DNA of 64,000 nt from NCBI RefSeq assembly GCF_031200575.1, contig NZ_CP133597.1, forward strand, positions 310,001 through 374,000, given 5' to 3'. A model generated the notes under the pieces. It saw only the letters and a list, made by a program, of their open reading frames with translations, was not told where the DNA came from and searched no databases. Positions 1 through 9,712 of this stretch are shown here, piece after piece (position 1 is the stretch's first letter; each line of letters starts with the position of its first letter). The stretch is from Ferroplasma sp. Lineage in GTDB: Archaea > Thermoplasmatota > Thermoplasmata > Thermoplasmatales > Thermoplasmataceae. A program made the position numbers and the translations under genes.

Positions 1-1
1 T

Positions 2-1009
2 CCAGAATATCTGTACAGAAGAATGGTAAAGCTTGGCGGTATAATTTCTGATATAATAATAGGGAATTACGGTGAGGATTTTTATCTGAACAGGCTTGCA
101 GATCCATTCTGGTTCCATTCCCTGTCCCTGGCCATTGGCTTTGACTGGAATTCCAGTGGAACCACCACTGCAACCCTTGGCGCCCTGAAGGAATACATAA
201 ATAAGGGAGACAGCCTGAAAATACTGGGCGGGAAGGGCAGGCATATGGGGACAATAAAGGATGAATTTGATTCACTTGAAGCGGAAGGAAACATACCATC
301 CGGGAAAATAGATAGAATAAGAAAGGATGCAAAATTGATAGGAAGGGTTGATGAAAAACTACTGCAGGATGGGTTCAACCTGTATATGCAGTTCATAATA
401 ATGGATTATCATGGAAATTATACAATCGTGAACCAGGGAATGAATTCAGAATCGCATTTGGCGAGAAGGTACCACTGGAAGAACAGCAGCAGGGACCTGT
501 ATAATGATGCCAGAAACGGTATTTCTGGGTTTGAGAACATGATAAAGCTGGATCTGTCCACCAGGAAAAGTGATAGAAATAGGTCTGATATTATTGATAT
601 AATTAAAGATAATCCCCTAAAATACAGCAGGCAGAGGTCGCTGGATAATTTTATGGAATCAGCACCGGCTCTGGATTTGAATTATAGAATTGACTGGAAC
701 AGGATGAGGGAACTTTATGAGTATAATCCAGGGACTTTTCAGGAATTGATGGAGATTCCTGGGCTGGAAAAGTCCACCATAAGGGCCCTTTCATACCTCG
801 CAGAAATTATATACGGGGATGCGCCATCATTTTCAGATCCTGTAAAATATTCTTTCTGCCTTGGCGGGAAGGACGGGGTGCCAAAGCCGGTAAATGTCCA
901 CGATTACGATGTGGCCATAAATTTTTACAGGGAAATCCTCCACGGGAACCGGTATTATGGGGGAATAACAAGGAGGCTGTCAAGGATGATCCATGAAGGT
1001 TCACCATGA
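2..1009 (+). CDS. DUF763 family protein, 5' end outside the window
   Basis: The reading frame is open to the left edge: codons before the first ATG (position 23) read PEYLYRR and run into MVKL, which matches the conserved N-terminal part of DUF763 proteins. The true start is therefore outside the window. Family-typical stretches are LADPFWFHSLSLAIGFDW, the SSGTTT segment, the GGKG motif near residue 70, LQDGFNLYMQF, and the ARRYHW block near residue 150. The family is widespread in archaea and some bacteria and its biochemical role is not established. It ends 111 bp before hyuA and nothing here ties it to that pair. Confidence 0.85.
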   Translation, partial: PEYLYRRMVKLGGIISDIIIGNYGEDFYLNRLADPFWFHSLSLAIGFDWNSSGTTTATLGALKEYINKGDSLKILGGKGRHMGTIKDEFDSLEAEGNIPSGKIDRIRKDAKLIGRVDEKLLQDGFNLYMQFIIMDYHGNYTIVNQGMNSESHLARRYHWKNSSRDLYNDARNGISGFENMIKLDLSTRKSDRNRSDIIDIIKDNPLKYSRQRSLDNFMESAPALDLNYRIDWNRMRELYEYNPGTFQELMEIPGLEKSTIRALSYLAEIIYGDAPSFSDPVKYSFCLGGKDGVPKPVNVHDYDVAINFYREILHGNRYYGGITRRLSRMIHEGSP

Positions 1010-1120
1010 TAATTATTAATTTCCGGGCAGATGGCATTTATTGGAAATTTTTATCCATGGCCTCAAAAATTCTTAGGTTTTCGGGAAAATGTTAATAACG
1101 TAAAAACCAATCCCAATAGC

Positions 1121-3076
1121 ATGGTTACAGTATCTATAGATATTGGCGGGACATTTACTGATATCATAATAATAGATGGGGAAATACACTATTATAAGGT
1201 GCCGACAACACCCGCCAATCCTGAGCAGGCAGTTTTGGAAGGGCTGGGTAAATACCTCCATAATAATATTGATGAGTTTATACACGCCACGACGATTGCC
1301 ACAAATTCTCTTCTTGGCCAGTACGGGCTTGAGCTCCCGCGGACAGCACTTATTACAACAAAGGGCTTCAGGGATGTAATTGAGATAGGCAGGCAGAACC
1401 GGCCTGAATTATACAATCTTGACTTCCACAGGCCGAAAACGCTCATACCATCAAAATTCAGGTACGAGGCAGATGAACGTACGGATGTCAATGGGCACAT
1501 AATTAAGAAGCTGGATACCGATAGCATGGAAAACGTTAAAAATTCCCTTATAAAAAATAAGGTAAAATCTGTTGCAATATGCTTTTTACACTCATATATG
1601 AATCCAGAAAATGAGGTTAACCTCAAAAATTATCTTTCAGAATATTTTGACAATATATCAATATCATATGGCGTATCTCCCGAGCCCAGGGAGTATGAAA
1701 GGACGTCAACTACTGTTGTCAATTCAGTATTGATGCCCGTGGTGTCAGGATATCTCAAGAGATTGAAATCGGTTCTGGATAAATTCGGATCTCCTGAAAT
1801 AAATATGATGTCAAATGCCGGTGGCCTGGTATCAGTAGATGAGGTAATTAAAAAACCGGTCAATATAATAGAATCCGGCCCTGCTGCAGGTGTCATAGCA
1901 GCCAGTGAATTCTCATCCATACTGGGTATCGACAAAGTTATCAGCTTTGACATGGGAGGAACAACTTCCAAGGCCGGAACTGTGATAAATCATAATGTTG
2001 AGATTACTGCAGAATATGAGGTGGGGGGGTCATCACATCATGGCAGGATAGTTAAGGGTTCCGGATATCCTGTCAGATTCCCATTTATAGATCTCTCCGA
2101 GGTATCCTCTGGTGGGGGCACTGTAATATGGAAGGATAAAACAGGTGCCCTGAATATCGGGCCAATGAGTGCTGGATCAGAACCAGGGCCAGTTGCATAC
2201 AACCGTGGTGGGAAGGAACCCACGCTTACCGATTCAAACCTTGTAATGGGAATCATAAATGACAAAATGTCCGGGTCTGATAAAATACTGAGAAAGGACC
2301 TGGCCCTGAAGGCCCTTGAAAAACTTGGAGACCCCTATGAGGTTGCAGAATCTGCAATAAAGCTCGCAAACCTTGAAATGGCCAGGGCAATACGGCTTGT
2401 CACTGTGGAGAGGGGGCTGGATCCGGCAGAATTCACCCTTTTCGGATTCGGCGGTGCCGGGCCACAGGTTACAATGCCCGTGGCAGATGAACTGGGAATA
2501 AAGAATGTAATAATACCACCGGAGCCCGGAGTATTCAGTGCACTGGGGTTGATGCTTGCCAATATAAAATACGAGGCAAGGATGTCCTATCCAGAGGATC
2601 TGGAGGGTGGATTTACAGAGCTGGAGCAGAAGCTGAAATACCAGGTAAAGGAACCGGAGTTCCTGAGATACGCAGATTGCAGATATGTGGGTCAGGGGTC
2701 TGAGCTGACCATCCCTGTTAAAGTGGCTGACAGGGAAAGCATAATCTCTGATTTTACAGATACTCATAACAGAACATTCGGGTTCACCCTGGACAGGCCT
2801 GTTGAAATACTCACAATAAGAGTTTTTGCTGTTAAAAAGAGGATAAAGCCTGATATTAAATCAGGCAAAAATATAGAAAGCAAACCTGTTGAGAGGAAGG
2901 TCTATATAAATGGGAAATGGGAAAATGTTTATGTATACCAGAGGGAAGGCCTGCCAGTAGGGAAGGAAATTACAGGGCCTGCCGTAATTGAGGAGGATGG
3001 TTCAAGTACCTTTGTACCTCCAAAATGGAAGATATTCCGCGGGGAAAACAATGAATTAAGGGCGGTGAAATTATGA
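1121..3076 (+). CDS. hyuA: Hydantoinase/oxoprolinase subunit A (HyuA family)
   Basis: N-terminal DIGGTFTDIIIID is the nucleotide-binding signature of the HyuA/5-oxoprolinase alpha family. GGTTSKAG and GFGGAGPQ further on are the matching ATPase-fold motifs. Known members hydrolyse N-methylhydantoin or 5-oxoproline, or carboxylate acetone, with ATP and a partner B subunit; the substrate cannot be read from sequence. I chose the ATG at 1121, not an in-frame one 90 bp upstream, because the family fold begins with MVTVSIDIGGTF and the upstream residues (NFYPWPQKFL...) are unlike the family. That gives about 651 residues. The last codon and stop overlap the hyuB start (ATGA), so the two are translationally coupled. 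Confidence 0.9.
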   Translation: MVTVSIDIGGTFTDIIIIDGEIHYYKVPTTPANPEQAVLEGLGKYLHNNIDEFIHATTIATNSLLGQYGLELPRTALITTKGFRDVIEIGRQNRPELYNLDFHRPKTLIPSKFRYEADERTDVNGHIIKKLDTDSMENVKNSLIKNKVKSVAICFLHSYMNPENEVNLKNYLSEYFDNISISYGVSPEPREYERTSTTVVNSVLMPVVSGYLKRLKSVLDKFGSPEINMMSNAGGLVSVDEVIKKPVNIIESGPAAGVIAASEFSSILGIDKVISFDMGGTTSKAGTVINHNVEITAEYEVGGSSHHGRIVKGSGYPVRFPFIDLSEVSSGGGTVIWKDKTGALNIGPMSAGSEPGPVAYNRGGKEPTLTDSNLVMGIINDKMSGSDKILRKDLALKALEKLGDPYEVAESAIKLANLEMARAIRLVTVERGLDPAEFTLFGFGGAGPQVTMPVADELGIKNVIIPPEPGVFSALGLMLANIKYEARMSYPEDLEGGFTELEQKLKYQVKEPEFLRYADCRYVGQGSELTIPVKVADRESIISDFTDTHNRTFGFTLDRPVEILTIRVFAVKKRIKPDIKSGKNIESKPVERKVYINGKWENVYVYQREGLPVGKEITGPAVIEEDGSSTFVPPKWKIFRGENNELRAVKL

Positions 3077-4605
3077 CTGACTGGGAAATAATAGGAAAGG
3101 CTACACAGTTTATAGCCGAGGAAATGGGTGTTGCACTGAAAAGATCTGCCATTTCTCCCAACATAAGGGAGAGAATGGATCATAGTTGTGCCGTTCTTGA
3201 TGCCGATGGCAGGATCATTGCGCAGGCAGAACATATACCTGTCCATCTTGGGTCTTTTAAAATCGGGTCCAGAAATATTATTAATTACATGCGTGAGCAC
3301 GGTGTAACATTAAAGGAAAATGACATGCTCATAACAAACGATCCCTACATATCTGGGACACATCTCAATGATGTCACAATCATAGCACCTGTTTACCACA
3401 ATGGTAAAATATTCTGCTATGTAATAAACAAGGCACACAACGTTGATGTCGGGGGTCCTGTTTTCGGAAGCCTTAACCCGGATGCAAGAAATCTCTACCA
3501 GGAGGGCCTCATCATACCGCCGGTTATTATTACCGACGATATAATTAAGATAATCCTGGCAAATTTCAAGGATCCTGAAACTGCAAGGGGGGACCTGAAC
3601 GCACAGATATCTGCAAATAAAATGGGTATAAGCAGGATAAATGAGTTAAAATCAAAATACGGTGCGGATGAGATCCTCTCATCCTGGAATTCCCTTCTTG
3701 AACATTCACGGGAACTTTCACTGATGGCGTTAAAATCATGGCAGCCCGGGGAATACTCTGCTGAGGACTATCTTGAAAAGGGAATCGAGAAGATCAATAT
3801 AGATGTAAACCTTAAAATTAGTGGCGAGGGCGTTATAGCTGATTTTGAGGGCACACATGGTGAGATAGAATACCCACTCAACGCAGTTGAGGGTGTAACA
3901 TTTTCAGCAGTGGCGTATGCCATAAGAAGTGCAATGCGCTATTCCATACCTACAAATGATGGTTTCTACTCTATTATTACAATTAAAGCGCCACACAGAT
4001 CCCTGGTAAACCCCGAGAATAATTACCCGGTTTCCGGAGGAAATGTTGAAACCACACAGAGAATAGCAGATGTTACACTGAGGGCATTGAGTGAATTTCT
4101 GGATTATATACCGGCAGCCTCATCAGGTACAATGATGAATATGATGCTGGGCGGCAAGATAGGGAATAAATACTGGTCTTACTATGAAACCATAGGTGGC
4201 GGAAATGGAGGGAGGTATGATTCCAATGGAGAATCTGGCATACACAGCAATATGACAAATACCCTGAATACACCTGTGGAAATCGCCGAAAAGGAATATC
4301 CCTTCTTCTTCACAAGAAACAACCTGAGAAAGAATAGCTATGGCAAGGGAAAATACCACGGCGGAGAGGGAATCGTGAGGTCATTTAAGGTGAGAAGCAG
4401 GACATACATATCTGTAATTGCAGACAGGTTCATAATACCGCCATGGGGACTCAGGGGAGGATTCCCTGGAAAAACAGGAAAGCTATATATAATCAGCAAT
4501 GGAAAGAAAAAATCCATGCCCAGCAAGTTTTCCACTGTGCTGGAAGAGAATGATGAGGTTATAGTAGAAACTCCTGGAGGGGCAGCATATGGAGAAAAGA
4601 AATAG
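3073..4605 (+). CDS. hyuB: Hydantoinase/oxoprolinase subunit B (HyuB family)
   Basis: A 510-residue protein that aligns by eye with HyuB/5-oxoprolinase beta subunits: it opens WEIIGKATQFIAEEMG, has ERMDHSCAVLDADGRI (about residue 33), NDPYISGTHLNDV (about 90), and a Gly-rich C-terminal GKGKYHGGEGIVRSF segment. It works as a heteromeric partner of the upstream HyuA in ATP-dependent ring opening of a cyclic amide or a related carboxylation. The 4-bp overlap with hyuA supports a stoichiometric complex. The gene stops with TAG, and a promoter for the next gene follows. Substrate unknown; 5-oxoproline (pyroglutamate) is a reasonable guess in a peptide-eating organism, but that is inference. Confidence 0.9.
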   Translation: MTDWEIIGKATQFIAEEMGVALKRSAISPNIRERMDHSCAVLDADGRIIAQAEHIPVHLGSFKIGSRNIINYMREHGVTLKENDMLITNDPYISGTHLNDVTIIAPVYHNGKIFCYVINKAHNVDVGGPVFGSLNPDARNLYQEGLIIPPVIITDDIIKIILANFKDPETARGDLNAQISANKMGISRINELKSKYGADEILSSWNSLLEHSRELSLMALKSWQPGEYSAEDYLEKGIEKINIDVNLKISGEGVIADFEGTHGEIEYPLNAVEGVTFSAVAYAIRSAMRYSIPTNDGFYSIITIKAPHRSLVNPENNYPVSGGNVETTQRIADVTLRALSEFLDYIPAASSGTMMNMMLGGKIGNKYWSYYETIGGGNGGRYDSNGESGIHSNMTNTLNTPVEIAEKEYPFFFTRNNLRKNSYGKGKYHGGEGIVRSFKVRSRTYISVIADRFIIPPWGLRGGFPGKTGKLYIISNGKKKSMPSKFSTVLEENDEVIVETPGGAAYGEKK

Positions 4606-4686
4606 TTTTCCATAATTTTTATAATGACTCTTTTTATTTAAGCTATTAAATCATTTGCCCTTTGATGTTTCTTTAGATCATGGGCT

Positions 4687-4699
4687 TTTATATATAAAG
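4687..4699 (+). promoter_or_regulatory. TATA box of the exonuclease III gene
   Basis: TTTATATATAAAG is centred about 22 nt before the ATG at 4715. In archaea transcription starts about 25 nt downstream of the TATA centre, so this predicts a leaderless mRNA. No Shine-Dalgarno-like motif stands before the ATG. Confidence 0.6.
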
Positions 4700-4714
4700 T
4701 AACGATTCTAATCC

Positions 4715-5470
4715 ATGAAAATTATGTCGTGGAATGTCAACGGGCTGAGGGCTGCCATAAAAAACGGAATTATAGATACAGTTAAAGGTGAAAATCCGGA
4801 TATATTGCTCATGCAGGAGGTCAAGGTGGACAAGCTCAATATTCCGGAGGAGATACATCATCTCGGATATAAAATATATATAAATTCTGCAGATAAGAAG
4901 GGTTACAGTGGCACAATGGCCCTGACAAGGGATGAACCATTGAACTATCAGGAAGGGATCGGGAATCCCGAGTTTGACTCCGAGGGAAGGACGCAGACCC
5001 TGGAATATGACAATTTTTATGTGATAAATTCATATTTCCCCAATTCCCAGCATGGCCTGCCCAGGCTTGATTTTAAGATCAAATTCAATAAGGAAATTCT
5101 GGCATATATTGACAGGCTAAAGGAGAAAAAACCGGTAATAATTACGGGGGACTTCAACGTTGCACATGAGGAAATTGATATTGCAAGGCCCAGGGGTAAT
5201 GAAAGAAACCCGGGATTCACTGATGAGGAAAGGGAATCTATGACAGAAATGTTATCACATGGATATGTTGATACATACAGGTATTTTCATAAAGAGCCAG
5301 GGCATTATTCCTGGTGGTCATACAGGTTCAATGCCAGAGAAAAAAACATAGGCTGGCGTATAGATTATTTTGTTGTCAGTGAGAATTTCATGGGTCACGT
5401 TGAGGATTCAAGAATACTGGAAAGTGTTACCGGTTCTGATCATGCACCACTGGAACTTCTGATAAAATAA
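4715..5470 (+). CDS. xth: Exodeoxyribonuclease III / AP endonuclease
   Basis: 251 residues, normal for the ExoIII/APE1 family. MKIMSWNVNGLRAA at the N-terminus carries the metal-ligand Asn. LLMQEVKVD contains the catalytic Glu, ITGDFNVAHEEIDIARP has the D-x-N pair, and the C-terminal SVTGSDHAPLELLI holds the catalytic Asp-His. The enzyme cuts the DNA backbone at abasic sites in base-excision repair, which matters in hot acid where depurination is fast. It is a stand-alone gene with its own leaderless promoter, 4 bp from the convergent molybdopterin oxidoreductase gene. Confidence 0.96.
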   Translation: MKIMSWNVNGLRAAIKNGIIDTVKGENPDILLMQEVKVDKLNIPEEIHHLGYKIYINSADKKGYSGTMALTRDEPLNYQEGIGNPEFDSEGRTQTLEYDNFYVINSYFPNSQHGLPRLDFKIKFNKEILAYIDRLKEKKPVIITGDFNVAHEEIDIARPRGNERNPGFTDEERESMTEMLSHGYVDTYRYFHKEPGHYSWWSYRFNAREKNIGWRIDYFVVSENFMGHVEDSRILESVTGSDHAPLELLIK

Positions 5471-5474
5471 TAGA

Positions 5475-6083
5475 TCATTTATCTATTTCTGAATGCCTTC
5501 TAATCTTCTTCCAGGCAAATCCCTTGAATCGTTCCTGGTCCTCAACTTTTCCCCTTTCATGGTAACCATAGGCTTCCCAGTAACCATCCTCATATTTTTC
5601 CATCAATCTGATTTCTGTTATCCATTTTGCACTCTTCCACCCATATAGAGAAGGTATAAACGGCCTTGCTGGAAACCCGTGTTTGATTCCAAGTGGCTTA
5701 TCATCTATTTTCAGTGCCAGTATGCTTTTTTCATCCACTGCATCATCAAATGGAACAGGTGTATCATATCCATCTGCGCAAACAAACATAACCCACTCGG
5801 CCTCAGGTGCCGGTCCTGATTTCATTATTAGATCCCTCAATGATGGCCCTGTAAATTTTGCCTCCTTTATTGACCATTTTGTTACACAGTTGAAATCGGA
5901 TATATATTCAATTCCATTCATTCTGTTCAGTTCTTTATATGTATACTCTGCGGGTTTTGCCACCAGCCCTGTGATACGGAGAGACCATTTGTTCTCATCT
6001 ATTGCGGGCCCATCCAGTGCATCGTAAATTATCCAGTTGTTGACATAATACTGGCCAGGATTTTTTACCTCAATCTTTTCCAT
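5475..6083 (-). CDS. Sulfite-oxidase-type molybdopterin oxidoreductase
   Basis: 202 residues holding only the oxidoreductase molybdopterin-binding domain (sulfite oxidase/YedY fold). Cys66 in SDFNCVTKW is at the position of the conserved Cys that ligates molybdenum, and GFPARPFIPSLYGWKSAKW is the family's cofactor-binding block. There is no N-terminal signal, so it is probably cytosolic, unlike bacterial MsrP (YedY). There is no heme or dimerisation domain. The natural substrate is unknown; these short archaeal forms have been annotated as sulfite oxidase-like. Start is the ATG at 6083; the weaker possibility of a slightly later start is not supported by any motif. Confidence 0.85.
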   Translation of the reverse strand: MEKIEVKNPGQYYVNNWIIYDALDGPAIDENKWSLRITGLVAKPAEYTYKELNRMNGIEYISDFNCVTKWSIKEAKFTGPSLRDLIMKSGPAPEAEWVMFVCADGYDTPVPFDDAVDEKSILALKIDDKPLGIKHGFPARPFIPSLYGWKSAKWITEIRLMEKYEDGYWEAYGYHERGKVEDQERFKGFAWKKIRRHSEIDK

Positions 6084-6184
6084 TGTTTAACCATACCTAC
6101 CTAATATTTAACAATTTTTTAAAATAATTTTTGAGTTTTATGCAATTCCCCTGGCAATAACAATATATACAATATATTTATTCG

Positions 6185-6787
6185 ATGCCTATGATGGAAC
6201 TTTACCTCATTCTTCCCGTGGCAGTACTGGGTTTATCAATTCTGATAGCCTCCCTGCATATGATTGCACCGGACCACTGGACCCCCATCTTATCATATTC
6301 TATAAGCAGGAAGCTGAAAACCAGAAAAACAGGTTTTATTTCATTCAGCCTCGGCCTGATTCATGGAATATTTTCTGCCATACTTTCATTCGCCATAGCA
6401 ATTGTTGGGATGTACTTCTTTCCTGAACTGGACTTAAAATTATTTGCCGTGGCCCTTCTTGTTTTTGTTGCCCTTTATATAATATTCAATGCGAGGCATG
6501 AAGAAAAAACTGAAAAAAACAGGGAAATTGAAAAGTCTATACTATTTGTGAGCATTATCCCGGATCCTGCAATAGTCCCGATTATACTGATTGCAGTTGT
6601 CTACGGCATGCATTTCGTTTATTTTACACTGTCAGTTTTTGTAATTGCATCGGCAGCTGCACTCCTTCTGGTAACAATTGCACTGAGCAGGATACTGATA
6701 AAGAAACTTTCAACCCTTACCCCGAAAAGAATTGATTACCTCGTTGCAGCCATATTGCTGGGAACCACAATTTTTGTAATAATTTAA
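6185..6787 (+). CDS. Polytopic membrane protein with NicO/RcnA-like motif
   Basis: About six hydrophobic segments. The first helix runs into SLHMIAPDHWTPIL, a His-x4-Asp-His-Trp motif resembling the HX4DH metal-binding motif of nickel/cobalt transporters (NicO/RcnA family). GLIHGIFSA in helix 2 and YGMHFVYF in a later helix supply further membrane His residues. Role: likely transition-metal or small-ion transport across the cytoplasmic membrane, inferred from this motif only. The start could be the ATG at 6185 or the one at 6194. A TATA-like ATATATTTATT lies just ahead. The small membrane protein downstream may be co-transcribed. Confidence 0.6.
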   Translation: MPMMELYLILPVAVLGLSILIASLHMIAPDHWTPILSYSISRKLKTRKTGFISFSLGLIHGIFSAILSFAIAIVGMYFFPELDLKLFAVALLVFVALYIIFNARHEEKTEKNREIEKSILFVSIIPDPAIVPIILIAVVYGMHFVYFTLSVFVIASAAALLLVTIALSRILIKKLSTLTPKRIDYLVAAILLGTTIFVII

Positions 6788-6818
6788 AAACGTAATTATT
6801 TTTACTGCATTCAAATAT

Positions 6819-7061
6819 ATGTCTGTGTTAATTACGGCTTTGACGGTATACGGGTCTACGGTGCTTGCCATGATGATGGTATTTTATCTGATGGAATCAA
6901 GATCTCCTGTTTATTCACTCCTCTTTGCAATTATGTGTTTCTGCTCAGCAGTGTACGGAACGCTGGCAGGCGTGTATCCATTCGGTGTTATAGAAACTGT
7001 TTGGGGAGCATTCTCAGTTCACAGGTTTATCCAGAGGAGGAGAAAGGCCAAGGCCCAGTAA
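6819..7061 (+). CDS. Small membrane protein, unrecognised
   Basis: 80 residues with two to three hydrophobic helices (about 4-24, 31-48, perhaps 52-66) and a strongly basic tail ending RRRKAKAQ, consistent with a cytoplasmic C-terminus. A TATA-like ATTATTTTTAC lies about 25 nt before the ATG. No family recognised. It sits between two membrane transporter genes on the same strand. Confidence 0.6.
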   Translation: MSVLITALTVYGSTVLAMMMVFYLMESRSPVYSLLFAIMCFCSAVYGTLAGVYPFGVIETVWGAFSVHRFIQRRRKAKAQ

Positions 7062-7102
7062 AATGTCAGTAACGTTTATATCAGGTTATTAAATTTCTTG
7101 CT

Positions 7103-8215
7103 GTGAGAAGGGGCTATCTGGTCATAGGAATAGTTATTATGTCTTTTAATTCACTGTACCAGTATTCCTGGAATGTTTTTGAGCCACTCCTGAAGACAGG
7201 GCTCAATGTATCACTGGTACAGATTGAACTTGCCTTTACATTATTCGCAATATTTTCTACAGGATTTCAGGGGATAGGTGGGTACTTTGCTGATAGAAAC
7301 GGTCCCAGGAATATAGGCATATTGTCTGCCCTGCTCTCTGCAACCGGCTTTATAGGGACATCATTTATACACAGCCTGTACCTATTCTATATACTATGGT
7401 CTCTGGGCAGCATAGGAGAAGGAATCCTTTATGGTATAGCCACAAACCTTGCAGTAAAATGGTTCCGTGGCCGCAGGGGATTTGCTGTGGGTTTTGTCTC
7501 TCTTGGATTCGGCCTTGGTGCCGCAATTGCCAACATATTCATAGCCCGTGCTGTATCATTCAGAACTCCCATGCTTATAATAGGTGTGGCAGAAATAATC
7601 CTGCTGCCGGCACTTCTCATAATGGCAAAATACCCTGAATCCGGTACCATGACCGGTGAGAAAACGTCAAAAAACCTTAGAAACAAAAGATTCTGGATTC
7701 TATACATGTCATTCATCCTGGGAAGCGTTCCCCTTATAGTTGTATCAGCCTCCTTTGGCTATCTCGGGGAAACATTGCCGCTCTTCGAATTCACGGTGCT
7801 GGTCTCCCTGTTTCCACTGCTCAGCGGTGTCAGCAGGCCAATACTGGGTTATATATCCGATTTGATAGGCAGAATTAGGGTGGTTATGATCATAGACCTC
7901 TTTCTTATACTGGGTTCTGTATTCCTCATACTGCATGAATACCTCTTTGCCATAATATTCATAGGATTTTTTGGCGGTGCAATGATATCAATGTATTTCT
8001 CCCTGGTGGGGGATATTTTTGGATCAAAATTCTCAACAGCAAATAATGGCGTATTCTATACAGGGAAAGCAATATCGGGATTCCTTGGCAGTACACTGTT
8101 TGCGTCCTTATTTATTTTTGATCACAGGCTATCATTTGTTTTTGTCCTTGTTGCAAGCGTCGCTGCAATATTCTTTCTCATAGCCTCCATACCAAGAAAA
8201 AAGGTAAATGTATAA
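7103..8215 (+). CDS. MFS transporter, oxalate/formate antiporter-like
   Basis: 370 residues with about 12 hydrophobic helices. YFADRNGPRNIGILSALL after helix 2 is the MFS loop 2-3 signature (G-x3-D-R-x-G-x-R). FGLGAAIANIFIAR and the second-half loop YISDLIGRIRVVMI match the antiporter group around OFA (oxalate/formate antiporter) transporters. Substrate cannot be told; monocarboxylates are typical for relatives. The start is GTG at 7103; an internal ATG at 7139 would remove part of helix 1 and is less likely. Upstream AACGTTTATATCAGG (about 7070) is a plausible promoter. Confidence 0.85.
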   Translation: MRRGYLVIGIVIMSFNSLYQYSWNVFEPLLKTGLNVSLVQIELAFTLFAIFSTGFQGIGGYFADRNGPRNIGILSALLSATGFIGTSFIHSLYLFYILWSLGSIGEGILYGIATNLAVKWFRGRRGFAVGFVSLGFGLGAAIANIFIARAVSFRTPMLIIGVAEIILLPALLIMAKYPESGTMTGEKTSKNLRNKRFWILYMSFILGSVPLIVVSASFGYLGETLPLFEFTVLVSLFPLLSGVSRPILGYISDLIGRIRVVMIIDLFLILGSVFLILHEYLFAIIFIGFFGGAMISMYFSLVGDIFGSKFSTANNGVFYTGKAISGFLGSTLFASLFIFDHRLSFVFVLVASVAAIFFLIASIPRKKVNV

Positions 8216-8244
8216 TTTTTTATTTAAATAAACTATTATCATTT

Positions 8245-8937
8245 ATGGTAAATACAGATGAGGCAGTAATCGCAAGATTTGAATATGAAAGTTATAAATT
8301 TGAAATTCTCGTGGATCCTGATGCAACTTCCAGAATACGTGAGGGCAAAATAGATATTGAGAATGATCTGGCGCTTCCCGAGGTATTCAAGGACGCGAAG
8401 AAAGGTGAAAGAACCAATGAAGAAATACTCAAGAAGGTGTTCAAAACCACAGACATAGCCCAGATTGCGATAGAAATAGTGAAGAGGGGGCAGATACAGC
8501 TTACAACCGAGCAGAGAAAGGAGATACTGGAGACAAAACGGAGGCAGGTTATAAATGAGATTGTCCGGGAGGCAATAAATCCACAGACCAACACACCCAT
8601 ACCTGCAATAAGGATTGAGGAAGCCATGGACGAGGCAAAGGTCCGCATAGATCCCTTTAAAAGTGTTGAGGAACAGGTTCAGATGGTACTCAAGGCCATA
8701 AGGCCGTTAATACCCATAAGAATGGAAAAGGCCAGGCTGGCTGTAAGGTTATCCGGGGATGCCTACGGGAGGCTCTATGGAGACCTATCACGTATGGGGA
8801 TTATACTTAAGGAGGAATGGTCAAATGCAGGAGAGTATATGTGCGTTATAGAGATACCGGCCGGCATGCAGGGCGATCTGATAGACCTGGTCAACAGGAA
8901 AACAAACGGAGAGGCAGACGTAAAACTGCTAAAATAA
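8245..8937 (+). CDS. sdo1: Ribosome maturation protein SBDS
   Basis: 230 residues, normal length for archaeal SBDS, with the three expected regions: N-terminal FYSH domain (about 1-90, with LPEVFKDAKKGERTNEEIL), helical linker domain (about 95-165, TTEQRKEILETKRRQVINEI), and a C-terminal ferredoxin-like domain. In eukaryotes SBDS releases eIF6 from the large ribosomal subunit; the aIF6 gene lies in this same window at 36010. It heads the conserved archaeal exosome gene cluster. A TATA-like TTTATTTAAATAAAC ends about 17 nt before the ATG, consistent with a very short leader. Confidence 0.96.
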   Translation: MVNTDEAVIARFEYESYKFEILVDPDATSRIREGKIDIENDLALPEVFKDAKKGERTNEEILKKVFKTTDIAQIAIEIVKRGQIQLTTEQRKEILETKRRQVINEIVREAINPQTNTPIPAIRIEEAMDEAKVRIDPFKSVEEQVQMVLKAIRPLIPIRMEKARLAVRLSGDAYGRLYGDLSRMGIILKEEWSNAGEYMCVIEIPAGMQGDLIDLVNRKTNGEADVKLLK

Positions 8938-9043
8938 TTTAAAAACATGCACGTATTAAAATTATTTATATATTAATTTTAAATTAATGACAAAGATAAA
9001 TATATTACGAAGGTATATTTCATAAAGTAAAAGGTGTATTCAA

Positions 9044-9712
9044 TTGGAGACAAAAAAAATAGTTTATCCGGGGGATAAAATAGAAACAGGCGATTTAAAA
9101 CCCCGAAATGGCATGTACGAATATAATTCAGAATTCTTCTCTGAATACTTTGGAGTTATTCAGGAAAGTGAGAAATTTGTTGATGTGGCTCCTTTCAACA
9201 GCCCCTACCTTCCCAGGGTAAATGATAAAATCATTGGGAAGATAATGGATATCGGCCCAACAATGTGGACTGTTGATATAAATTCCCCCTATTATTCACT
9301 GCTGCATATGAACGATACCCCATGGCATGTTTCCTCAGGGGACCTTGAAAGATACCTTAAGGTCGGGGACTACGTTTATGCAAGAATATCAGTGTCCAAT
9401 GAAATAAAGGAAAGCTGGATTTCACTGAGGGATAATGGAATGAGAAAGCTTGAAACAGGAAGAATTATATCGGTTAAGCCCCCCAAGGTACCCAGGGTTA
9501 TTGGAAAGGGCGGAAACATGATCAATATCATAAAGACCTATACTGATACAAAAATAATAGTTGGGCAGAATGGATTCATATGGGTCGATGGGGAAATAGA
9601 TAATGTGAAAAAGGCTATTGATGCAATTAGAATAGTGGAAAAGGAGGCCCATACAATTGGCTTAACAGATAGAATGGAAGAATACCTGAAGAAGATGAAG
9701 GGTGAAAATTAA
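9044..9712 (+). CDS. rrp4: Exosome RNA-binding subunit Rrp4
   Basis: 222 residues. An N-terminal region with YPGDKIETG is followed by an S1-type domain (about 60-130) and a KH domain whose GKGGNMINII (about 155) is the G-x-x-G loop. Rrp4 forms the RNA-entry cap on the Rrp41-Rrp42 ring. The start is TTG at 9044, chosen because GGTG at 9033-9036 lies 7 nt ahead and the protein starts as the family does. The stop overlaps the rrp41 ATG (TAATG), so the exosome subunits are made from one message. Confidence 0.95.
   Translation: METKKIVYPGDKIETGDLKPRNGMYEYNSEFFSEYFGVIQESEKFVDVAPFNSPYLPRVNDKIIGKIMDIGPTMWTVDINSPYYSLLHMNDTPWHVSSGDLERYLKVGDYVYARISVSNEIKESWISLRDNGMRKLETGRIISVKPPKVPRVIGKGGNMINIIKTYTDTKIIVGQNGFIWVDGEIDNVKKAIDAIRIVEKEAHTIGLTDRMEEYLKKMKGEN

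Noticed and set aside
2234-2767. 177-codon minus-strand frame inside hyuA
   Set aside because: Cys/His/Tyr-rich translation without family resemblance, fully inside a conserved gene.
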